NCBI GenBank assembly: GCA_900548075.1
Contig: URJD01000130.1
Location: 1-5,541 of the forward strand
Length of the DNA stretch: 5,541 nt
DNA from: an uncultured Collinsella sp.
GTDB taxonomy: Bacteria > Actinomycetota > Coriobacteriia > Coriobacteriales > Coriobacteriaceae
Direction of reading: 5' to 3'
Shown: positions 1 through 5,541 of the stretch, piece by piece
Layout of the letters: each line of letters starts with the position of its first letter
Position numbering within the stretch: the stretch's first letter is position 1
Notes under the pieces: generated by a model
Database searches by the model: none
What the model was told of the DNA's origin: nothing
Seen by the model: only the letters and a program-made list of their open reading frames with translations
Translations under genes and position numbers: made by a program

Positions 1-602
1 TGTTGGCCGACGACATCGTGGTGACGCCGGCGTTCTGCCGCATCAGTCGCATGATCCGCGACTTTAGCTCCGACGACATCATGGTGGGCAACAAGAAGCC
101 CAACCTGCGTCAGCTCGTCGAGAACCGCCTGGCTGCTCGGGGTGACGGTGCGACGGTGCGTGAGATCCGCTATCGCGAGATTAGCACGGCGGGCGCCGAC
201 CTAGGCGAGTTGACCCTTGACGAGGGCGTGGCGTACGAGACGCCGGTGACGCACGAGCGCTTTTTGCAGTGGGTGACGCCGCAGGGCAAAATCGCGGGTT
301 TTTTGCGCCTGTCGCTGCCCGATCGCGCGTTTGTTGCCGCGCATGCGGACGAGTTGCTGACGGCGCCGGACGAGGCGATGATTCGTGAGGTGCACGTGTA
401 CGGCATGGCGGCGCGCATGGGAGATCAAGGCCAGGCGGCTCAGCATCATGGACTGGGGCGGTCGCTGGTGGAGCGTGCGTGCCAGATGGCGCGGGACGCG
501 GGCTATGCGCGCATCAACGTGATCAGCGCGATCGGCACGCGTGAGTACTATCGTCATTTGGGTTTTTACGACCATGGACTCTATCTGCAAAAGGAGCTCT
601 AG
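1..602 (+). CDS. elp3: Elp3, tRNA uridine-34 modification radical SAM/GNAT enzyme (3' part only)
   Basis: This is the C-terminal 199 residues of an open frame that enters from the left edge. The TTG at 3 is an internal Leu codon, not a start. Elp3 uses a radical SAM domain and acetyl-CoA to start carboxymethyl-type modification of the wobble uridine of cytosolic tRNAs. The radical SAM domain with its iron-sulfur cysteines lies upstream of the window. Visible here are the linker after that domain (CRISRMIRD at 12-20 and KKPNLRQLV at 31-39, both typical of Elp3). The GNAT acetyltransferase domain follows, with IREVHVYG at 127-134, the acetyl-CoA loop QHHGLGRSL at 147-155 and the signature GTREYYRHLGF at 178-188. 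The protein ends a few residues later, as family members do, so the C-terminus is intact. The stop TAG directly abuts the next gene's ATG. Family assignment is firm; activity in this organism is inferred. Confidence 0.93.
   Translation, partial: LADDIVVTPAFCRISRMIRDFSSDDIMVGNKKPNLRQLVENRLAARGDGATVREIRYREISTAGADLGELTLDEGVAYETPVTHERFLQWVTPQGKIAGFLRLSLPDRAFVAAHADELLTAPDEAMIREVHVYGMAARMGDQGQAAQHHGLGRSLVERACQMARDAGYARINVISAIGTREYYRHLGFYDHGLYLQKEL
591..596 (+). promoter_or_regulatory. Ribosome binding site for the spermidine-synthase-like gene
   Basis: AAGGAG lies 6 bases before the ATG at 603, inside the last codons of elp3. This supports that ATG as the start and suggests that translation of the second gene is coupled to termination of elp3. 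Confidence 0.75.
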
Positions 603-1481
603 ATGAACAAGCCGAGTGTTTCTGCTGGTGTCGTTGCCGGCGTTGCCCTGGGAGCCGCGGCACTTGGTGCGGCCGCCGTCGCTGTTCGCGCTGCCTGTCT
701 GCAGGTCACGAGGACCCGCAATGGGCTGGCGCGTGTAAAGCGCGTGCACGATGAGGGCGGCGACGAAGTCCGCGTATTGGTTCAAGGCGGCGTCTACCAA
801 AGCGCGAGTTACGTTGGCGAGCGCTGGGCGGAGCCCGTCTTTGCGTACTATCGCGCGTTTGACGACGTGTTTGAGGCCGAGGATGCGATGCGCGACGCTT
901 ATGGTCACGGTATCAGCCGTATGCTTATGCTAGGTGGCGGCGGGTTTGCCTATCCCAAATATGCGCTGGTGTCGCACGAGGGCTTGCGTATGGACGTTAT
1001 CGAGTATGACGGAGAGATAACGCGCTTGGCGCGCCGTTGGTTCTACCTGGACGAGCTGGAGCGCGCGGTGGGCGACCGCCTGCGGGTGATTACCGCCGAG
1101 GCTCGCTCGTATCTGGGTGTGACGAGCGTGGGCCATCGTCGCTACGACGTGGTCGTGAGCGATTGCTTTGGCGGTGCCGAGCCCGTTCGCGAGCTGGCGA
1201 CGGTTGAGGCGCTGCGCCTGGTGCGAGGCAGCCTGAACCCCGGGGGTATCTACGTGGCCAATATTGTGAGCGCAAACGAGGGGAGCGATGTGACGTTCCT
1301 TCGCGACTGCGCTGCCACGGCACTCGAGGTATTCGTCCACGCCTGGGTGGTCCCATGTGGCGATGCGAAGTTCGGCGGCGAGGAAAACTACCTGCTCATC
1401 GCCAGCGACGGCGACTACGCCTTTGCCGAAGCCGTGCCCTTCGACACCGACTTCCTCGGCACCGTCCTTCACGACAAGTAG
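603..1481 (+). CDS. Membrane-anchored spermidine-synthase-like (Rossmann methyltransferase-fold) protein
   Basis: The protein has 292 residues, close to the length of spermidine synthases. Residues 8-32 are a hydrophobic Ala/Gly/Val-rich stretch after a short basic start and look like one membrane anchor, which soluble spermidine synthases lack. A SAM-binding Rossmann fold follows. Its glycine loop LMLGGGGFAYPKY is at 108-120, the acidic strand end DVIEYDGEI at 131-139 (Glu134 expected to hold the nucleoside ribose), and the strand YDVVVSDCFG at 181-190, with Asp187 where the family has its catalytic Asp. LNPGGIYVANI at 211-221 is the usual strand after this. True spermidine synthases carry GGGDGG in the first loop and an Asp-Pro pair after the catalytic strand; here these read GGGGFA and GGAEP, so putrescine aminopropylation is doubtful. 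It may use another substrate or only bind decarboxylated SAM or SAM. It follows elp3 with no gap. The family is well supported, the reaction is not. Confidence 0.8.
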   Translation: MNKPSVSAGVVAGVALGAAALGAAAVAVRAACLQVTRTRNGLARVKRVHDEGGDEVRVLVQGGVYQSASYVGERWAEPVFAYYRAFDDVFEAEDAMRDAYGHGISRMLMLGGGGFAYPKYALVSHEGLRMDVIEYDGEITRLARRWFYLDELERAVGDRLRVITAEARSYLGVTSVGHRRYDVVVSDCFGGAEPVRELATVEALRLVRGSLNPGGIYVANIVSANEGSDVTFLRDCAATALEVFVHAWVVPCGDAKFGGEENYLLIASDGDYAFAEAVPFDTDFLGTVLHDK

Positions 1482-1510
1482 GTCTCCCCGTCCCAAAAAA
1501 GACTGGTCTT
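1482..1510. terminator. Weak candidate terminator in the convergent gap
   Basis: The 27-base gap between the two converging stop codons holds AAGACTGGTCTT (1499-1510, 5-base arms with 2 central bases) joined to a run of six A. Read on the minus strand this is a short hairpin running into six T, in the right place to end the helicase transcript. The stem can only form about 4 pairs once the loop is allowed for, which is weak. No comparable structure was seen for the plus-strand genes. Confidence 0.25.
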
Positions 1511-3953
1511 AGGCGTGGTCGCGCCAGCCGAGAACGCGCTGCTTCATACCCTCTATGTCGAGCACGCCTTCGGCAAACCCCTTGCGCACGAGCTCCTCGG
1601 GAACGAATTCGTCGTAGCGGTCAAAGTAAGGCACCTCGCCAGGATAGACGAGCTCGATGGGATCGAAGTCCTTCTCGGTCTCGGCGGCGAGCACTTCAAA
1701 GAACGTCTCCTCGTCGGCCTTCATCTTAAACTGCATAAAGTACGGGCGTGACGGGTCGAGTCCGCGAAGGCCCAGCTCAGCGGCGCATTTGATTTTAAGC
1801 ATGCGCTCGAGTGCTAGGAAGGCGTAGCTGCCCAACCAGGGGAAGAGCACCCAGGTATCGCCGCCCAGGTTAATGAGCGGCTTGGTTCCCGCCCCCGAAA
1901 TCTCGGCCGTATGACGAGCCTGCGCCAAGCGGGCCCGTGCGTTACCCATAAGGTACGGATATGTCGCGTGCTCGTTGAGCGCCTTGCGCATGCGCTCGAG
2001 CACATGCGTGTTAATGTCGCCGGGGCAGTCGCCAAAGTAGGCCGGCACCCGGCCCTTGACCTGCGTGGCAAAGACAGTGTGGCGCTTCCAGTCCACTTCC
2101 TCGACAATCCAGCAGTGTCCGGCGATGGCGATGCGCTCACCGGGCGGGGGCGGATTAACGATCGTGCCCAGCTCGGCCGATTCGCTCCGGACGGTAAACT
2201 CCTCGTTTTCTTGAAACACGGCGTAGAACTTAAAGTTGTTGATGATGCGCTCGCCCGCGAGGCCCACGATGAGCCCGCCACCTTCGGTGACCTGGATATG
2301 GTCGATCTTAATGAGGTGATGTAGCAGCACGCGGTAATCGTCTGCCGAGACACGGTGGAAATAGCTGAGCGTGAGCACGCGTTGGGCAAGTTCGGCCGGC
2401 GTGAGCTCGCCGGTGCTGGCGAGGGTCGACATAGTCTGGTGATAGAGCAAACTGTAGGGGAGTCGATCGAGCTCGGGCGGCTCGACCCACTTTTCCTCGC
2501 GATAGAGTTGTACGAGCGCGATACCCTGCAGGAGCTTCCAGGGAATGGTTTCGGGCATCATCGTGCGCGGCTCAGGTTCTTCCTCACGCATGACAAACCA
2601 CATCTCGGGCGGAAGGTCGCGACGGCCTGTGCGCCCCATGCGCTGCAAAAAGGAGCTGACGGTAAACGGCGCATCGATCTGAAATGCACGCTCCAGGCGG
2701 CCGATATCGATACCGAGCTCCAACGTAGAGGTGGTGACGGTTGTCTGCGCCTGCTCCTCGTCGCGCATGAGCTCCTCGGCCGTCTCGCGCAGCGATGCCG
2801 AAAGGTTGCCGTGATGGATGAGAAAGCGGTCGGGCTCGTGTCGGTTTTCACAGTAGCTGCGCAGCATGGAGCACACGGCCTCTGCCTCCTCGCGCGAGTT
2901 GGCAAAGACCAGGCACTTGCGGCCGCGCGTATGCTCAAAGATATAGCCCATACCGGGGTCGGCGTTGTCGGGTGCGGTGTCGGCGGGGTTGAGGAGCGCC
3001 TGCTCGGTCGCTCGTGGGATGTCGACTTCGCCCTCGGGGGCCGAGGAAGTGCGACGGTCTTTGGGAGCGGCCTTGCCCCGCGCCTGCTCGCGACGTTGAC
3101 GGCGTTCTTCCTGTGTAAGCTGTTCGCTGTGGCACATGTCTTGTCCGGATGCGGGCAGCGCCGCGGGCGCCGCCGTCTCAATACGCTCGCAAGCAAGCAC
3201 CTCGGCTTCTTGTGGACCTGTGCCTACGAATCCTCGTTGCTGAGCCTGGGGGCCCGAGTTGTAGAAGTGCTCCATGGAGATGCGCCACACGCGGCGCGGT
3301 TCCTCAAAGCGGGGGATAACGCAGTCGCGCCCCGTTCCCTGCGAGAGAAAGGCGCCCGTGCGCTCGGGGTCGCCGATGGTGGCCGAAAGGCCAATGCGGC
3401 GGGGCTGCACGCCTGCCATGCGCGAGAGGCGCTCGATAAGACAGAGCGTCTGCCCGCCGCGGTCGCCGCGCATGAGCGAATGGACTTCGTCGATAACCAC
3501 ATAGCGCAGGTCGCAAAACATGCGCGGGATCGCCATGTGCTTATGGATCAGGAGCGCCTCGAGCGACTCGGGCGTAATCTGTAGGATGCCGCTCGGTTTT
3601 TTGATGAGTTTGGCCTTGTGTGATTGCGAGACATCGCCATGCCAGTGCCAGACGGGGATATCGGCTTCTTCGCACAGGTCGTTGAGGCGGACGAATTGGT
3701 CGTTGATGAGCGCCTTGAGGGGGCCAATGTAGAGGGCGCCCACGCTTGCGGGCGGGTTTTCCCAAAACTCGGTCAGGATGGGAAAGAAGGCTGCCTCGGT
3801 TTTGCCGGAAGCCGTGGATGCCGTCAGGAGCACATTGTCCTGTGTGTTGAAGATGGCATCTGCCGCCGCAACCTGGATAGAGCGCAAGCTCTCCCAATCG
3901 TGGGAGTAGATGAAGTCTTGGATAAACGGGGCGTAGCGGTCAAAGGCGTTCAC
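1509..3953 (-). CDS. Lhr-like superfamily 2 DEAD/DEAH-type helicase (BrxHI-like)
   Basis: The protein has 814 residues from the GTG at 3953. ATP-driven translocation on nucleic acid is expected from its motifs: Q-motif-like region 20-27, Walker A TASTASGKTEA at 44-54 (Lys51), motif Ia GPLKALINDQ at 77-86, TPESLEALL at 127-135, DEVH at 155-158, SAT at 190-192, KCLVFANSREEAE at 346-358, TSTLELGIDIG at 408-418 and QRMGRTGRR at 437-445. A probable winged-helix region (about 495-570) and a beta-rich segment (about 575-640, with LGTIVNPPPPGE and WIVEEVDW) resemble the Lhr C-terminal core, so it is closer to Lhr than to RecQ. A roughly 100-residue polar insert (234-333) separates the RecA lobes. It is the last gene of the TerB-domain protein, ATPase, helicase series. 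The in-frame TTG at 3995 has no ribosome site, and using it would place the strong site at 3958-3965 inside the gene, so GTG is preferred. The helicase class is certain; substrate and pathway are inferred. Confidence 0.9.
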   Translation of the reverse strand: MNAFDRYAPFIQDFIYSHDWESLRSIQVAAADAIFNTQDNVLLTASTASGKTEAAFFPILTEFWENPPASVGALYIGPLKALINDQFVRLNDLCEEADIPVWHWHGDVSQSHKAKLIKKPSGILQITPESLEALLIHKHMAIPRMFCDLRYVVIDEVHSLMRGDRGGQTLCLIERLSRMAGVQPRRIGLSATIGDPERTGAFLSQGTGRDCVIPRFEEPRRVWRISMEHFYNSGPQAQQRGFVGTGPQEAEVLACERIETAAPAALPASGQDMCHSEQLTQEERRQRREQARGKAAPKDRRTSSAPEGEVDIPRATEQALLNPADTAPDNADPGMGYIFEHTRGRKCLVFANSREEAEAVCSMLRSYCENRHEPDRFLIHHGNLSASLRETAEELMRDEEQAQTTVTTSTLELGIDIGRLERAFQIDAPFTVSSFLQRMGRTGRRDLPPEMWFVMREEEPEPRTMMPETIPWKLLQGIALVQLYREEKWVEPPELDRLPYSLLYHQTMSTLASTGELTPAELAQRVLTLSYFHRVSADDYRVLLHHLIKIDHIQVTEGGGLIVGLAGERIINNFKFYAVFQENEEFTVRSESAELGTIVNPPPPGERIAIAGHCWIVEEVDWKRHTVFATQVKGRVPAYFGDCPGDINTHVLERMRKALNEHATYPYLMGNARARLAQARHTAEISGAGTKPLINLGGDTWVLFPWLGSYAFLALERMLKIKCAAELGLRGLDPSRPYFMQFKMKADEETFFEVLAAETEKDFDPIELVYPGEVPYFDRYDEFVPEELVRKGFAEGVLDIEGMKQRVLGWRDHA

Positions 3954-3957
3954 GGGG

Positions 3958-3965
3958 CCTCCTTT
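3958..3965 (-). promoter_or_regulatory. Strong ribosome binding site that sets the helicase start
   Basis: On the minus strand AAAGGAGG is followed by four C and then GTG (3953-3951). It is a near-perfect anti-16S match, and the spacing of 4 bases is short but usable. It decides for the GTG start over the in-frame TTG 42 bases upstream. Confidence 0.8.
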
Positions 3966-4034
3966 CAACAACGAATTTCTCAACGCGGCTGGCAACGGCT
4001 TGCTGCATTACTGCTTCAACGTTTGCCCAGATAA

Positions 4035-4072
4035 AACCTGCCAAAATTAACCTGTCCCTTTTTTGGTAGGTT
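4035..4072. repeat. Imperfect 12-bp inverted repeat between ATPase and helicase genes
   Basis: Left arm AACCTGCCAAAA (4035-4046) and right arm TTTTGGTAGGTT (4061-4072) match at 11 of 12 positions around a 14-base spacer. The right arm runs into the stop codon of the ATPase gene. In minus-strand RNA the stem has one A-C mismatch and is followed by UUUUAUC, so it could act as a weak internal terminator, a processing hairpin or a 3'-end stabiliser. In plus-strand RNA the odd pair is G-U, but no U tract follows. The spacer also repeats part of an arm: AACCTGCC (4035-4042) and AACCTGTCC (4049-4057) are near copies 14 bases apart. A dispersed REP-like palindrome is the other reading. The structure is seen directly; its role is unknown. 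Confidence 0.6.
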
Positions 4073-5375
4073 AGATGGTGAACTCGGCGAAGTTGCGGTC
4101 GCCGCCTGCGGTGCCGGTGTCGCCTGTTGCGGCTGTCGGCGCCAGCGCGTCGCCACCGACGCTTTGCAGCAATTCGGCCACGTTAGCATCGGGGTTTTGA
4201 CACAGGATATCGAGCAGCTCGATAAAGTCACGAATGACTTCACGCGGCGTTAGATGCGTGTCGGCTCCCACGCGGCCAAACTCAATCTTGAGGAAGTCAA
4301 CCAAGTCGTTTTCGGTCAGCGTGGGCGTCCAGCCAAAGTAGCCGGCGTGAATTTGCATGAGTTTTTCGATCAACACCAGCAGCTCCTCGTAGGTGAGTGG
4401 CTGCAGACGGATGATGGGCGCGAGCATGTCCTTAAGGTCCTCGCGAGCAAAGCGACCCTGAGCGAGTCGGCTGCGCAGAGCCTCGTAGGAGAACACGCCG
4501 CGGCGGCGGTCTTCGATGGAGGTTGGCGTGCCGCCCATGATCATGCCCAGGTACTGCGCCTTGCCCTGGAGCGTGTCGTTGTACATAGTCAGGATCTTCT
4601 CGTAGTTGTATTGGCGCGTGATCGCGTTGGGAATCTTGTACAGATTCACGAGTTCGTCGATGAGCACCAGCATGCCCTTGTATCCGCTGCAGACCAAAAA
4701 GCGTGCAATGAGCTTAACGTAGTCGTACCAGTCGTCATCGCTGATGATGGTCGAGGAGCCCAGTTCGGCGCGAGCCTCGCTCTTGGTGCGGTACTCGCCA
4801 CGAATCCATTTGGTCACGCGGCTCATAGCTTCTTCGTCGCCCTTGGATACGGCCGCGCGGTAGCGGCGGAGCATACGGGCGAAGTCGAAGCCGTGGACCA
4901 TTTCCTCGAGCGGGGCCAGTTGGGCATTGACGGCAGACTCATCGGCATCGGCACACGAGGCGACCCAGCGATCCAGGATAAGGTTGAGCGCACCGCCCTC
5001 GGGGCGCGTTTTAGTCGATATGTTGCGGATGAGCTCACGGTAGGTGGCAAGGCCCTGTCCCTGGCCGCCCTGCAGGCGGCGCTCAGGGGATAGGTCGGCA
5101 TCGGCGACGACGAATCCCTCACCCATGGCGTGCGTGCGGATGGTCTGGAGCAAAAAGCTCTTGCCGGCGCCGTAACGACCGACTAAAAAGCGGAAGCTCG
5201 CGCCACCGTCGGAGATGAGACTCAGATCGGTGAGCAGGGCGCGAATCTCGACCTCGCGCCCTACGGTGATGTAAGGAAGGCCGATGCGCGGGACCACGCC
5301 GCCCTTGAGCGAGTTGAGAATGACGGCAGCGACGCGCTTGGGCACGCGAGGTGCTGCGGATGCGGTATCACTCAT
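4071..5375 (-). CDS. BREX BrxC/BrxD-family (DUF2791) P-loop ATPase
   Basis: The 434-residue protein is cytosolic, with no signal or membrane segment seen. A lead region with ITVGREVEI at 36-44, where AAA-type ATPases bind the base, precedes Walker A GRYGAGKS at 66-73 (Lys72). Walker B GMLVLIDEL is at 234-242 (Asp240, Glu241). A sensor-like stretch MIMGGTPTSIEDRRRGVFS (278-296), followed by YEALRSRL, is highly typical of the BrxD-like family. TPREVIRDFIELL at 376-388 is the usual C-terminal family signature. Residues about 406-427 are an Ala/Gly/Thr-rich linker ending in NFAEFTI. BrxD-type proteins are ATPases of type 2 BREX phage-defence systems, where they sit next to the helicase BrxHI; their exact action is not settled. 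Here the gene overlaps the TerB_C-like gene by 8 bases (ATGAGTGA), implying translational coupling, and precedes an Lhr-like helicase. Family assignment is strong; a DNA-loading or switch role for the helicase is inference. Confidence 0.88.
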   Translation of the reverse strand: MSDTASAAPRVPKRVAAVILNSLKGGVVPRIGLPYITVGREVEIRALLTDLSLISDGGASFRFLVGRYGAGKSFLLQTIRTHAMGEGFVVADADLSPERRLQGGQGQGLATYRELIRNISTKTRPEGGALNLILDRWVASCADADESAVNAQLAPLEEMVHGFDFARMLRRYRAAVSKGDEEAMSRVTKWIRGEYRTKSEARAELGSSTIISDDDWYDYVKLIARFLVCSGYKGMLVLIDELVNLYKIPNAITRQYNYEKILTMYNDTLQGKAQYLGMIMGGTPTSIEDRRRGVFSYEALRSRLAQGRFAREDLKDMLAPIIRLQPLTYEELLVLIEKLMQIHAGYFGWTPTLTENDLVDFLKIEFGRVGADTHLTPREVIRDFIELLDILCQNPDANVAELLQSVGGDALAPTAATGDTGTAGGDRNFAEFTI

Positions 5376-5541
5376 GGTCTAGGTATCCTCTCACGTCTGC
5401 TTCGTAGTCCTCGATAATTTGCGGCCCTGCCGCGCTAAATTCAATTACGGTGTCGCCCACCAGGTCAAAGAGCGCCTCGTTGATGGTATCGACGAGCATG
5501 TCCTCGCTCTGCTCCGATTGCACTACCGCCGATTCCGCCTG
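5368..5541 (-). CDS. TerB_C-domain-like protein, C-terminal 57 codons only
   Basis: An open frame enters from the right edge and stops at TGA 5370-5368. It encodes 57 residues. After a polar stretch (1-14) come DTINEALFDLVGDTVIEF (18-35) and then PQIIEDYEADVRGYL (40-54), ending in DHE. The pattern of a helix, the LFDxxGDxxIEF strand, and IEDYxxDxxG near the extreme end is what I recall of the C-terminus of TerB_C-domain proteins, the family with an N-terminal TerB_N domain and a central TerB-like helical domain that is proposed to bind metal. Only this tail is visible, so the rest of the protein and its length are unknown. The 8-base overlap with the ATPase gene and shared strand put it in the same operon. 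TerB_C proteins are known to neighbour such ATPases and helicases, which strengthens the call. Identification rests on recognition of a short tail, so it is moderate. Confidence 0.65.
   Translation of the reverse strand, partial: QAESAVVQSEQSEDMLVDTINEALFDLVGDTVIEFSAAGPQIIEDYEADVRGYLDHE
5386..5392 (-). promoter_or_regulatory. Ribosome binding site for the BrxD-like ATPase
   Basis: GAGAGGA on the minus strand lies 10 bases before the ATG at 5375, within the final codons of the upstream TerB_C-like gene. Together with the ATGAGTGA stop/start overlap it supports this ATG. Confidence 0.6.

Noticed and set aside
201..908. 235-codon minus-strand open frame across the elp3 / spermidine-synthase-like junction
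   Set aside because: It runs antisense to two well-supported genes and has His/Arg-rich composition typical of an antisense shadow.
603..1481. Calling the second gene speE (functional spermidine synthase)
   Set aside because: The GGGDGG loop and the Asp-Pro pair after the catalytic strand are altered and there is a membrane anchor, so the symbol would overstate what the sequence supports.
2355..3584. 409-codon open frame on the plus strand, antisense to the helicase
   Set aside because: It lies wholly inside the helicase gene, whose motifs are all in the minus-strand frame. The antisense product shows no recognisable domain, and long antisense frames are expected in GC-rich coding DNA.
4254..5093. 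279-codon plus-strand open frame opposite the BrxD-like ATPase
   Set aside because: Shadow of the ATPase gene, which has clear Walker A and B motifs on the minus strand; no family resemblance in the plus-strand product.
1509..5541. Complete BREX type 2 locus
   Set aside because: Only BrxD-like and BrxHI-like genes are present; the upstream tail looks like TerB_C and not PglZ. The core genes would have to lie outside the window, which cannot be seen.
1..5541. CRISPR array, tRNA or rRNA genes, transposase
   Set aside because: No regularly spaced repeats, no cloverleaf-like segment in the gaps and no transposase motif were seen. Non-coding space is limited to about 27 and 117 bases.

Overview
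The window looks like a chromosomal segment of a high-GC bacterium. The strong Shine-Dalgarno sites, the GTG start and the gene content would fit a Gram-positive actinobacterial lineage such as Coriobacteriia (Collinsella-like). That assignment is an inference from overall impression, not from a marker gene. Two gene groups converge near position 1500.

Left part, plus strand (1-1481). The first gene is the 3' end of Elp3, the radical SAM/GNAT enzyme that modifies tRNA wobble uridine; only its C-terminal region and acetyltransferase domain are inside the window. Its stop codon is directly followed by the ATG of a membrane-anchored protein with a spermidine-synthase-like Rossmann fold. This second protein has lost several residues expected of a true aminopropyltransferase. 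The two genes are probably cotranscribed and translationally coupled.

Right part, minus strand (5541 down to 1509). Three genes form an operon-like cassette. In transcription order they are: (1) the last 57 codons of a protein whose C-terminus resembles the TerB_C domain, cut by the window edge; (2) a 434-residue P-loop ATPase of the BREX BrxC/BrxD family (former DUF2791), overlapping gene 1 by 8 bases; (3) an 814-residue Lhr-like superfamily 2 DEAD/DEAH-type helicase. The helicase follows after a 117-base gap that contains an imperfect 12-bp inverted repeat. Its best start is a GTG at 3953 behind an excellent ribosome binding site.

BrxD-like ATPases and Lhr-like helicases (BrxHI) are paired in type 2 BREX phage-defence islands. 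Here the pair is instead joined to a TerB-domain protein, and no PglX methyltransferase or PglZ phosphatase is visible. The cassette is the most interesting part of the window. It is best read as a stand-alone TerB/ATPase/helicase module that probably acts on DNA and may have a role in phage defence or DNA stress. That function is inferred from family and neighbourhood only.
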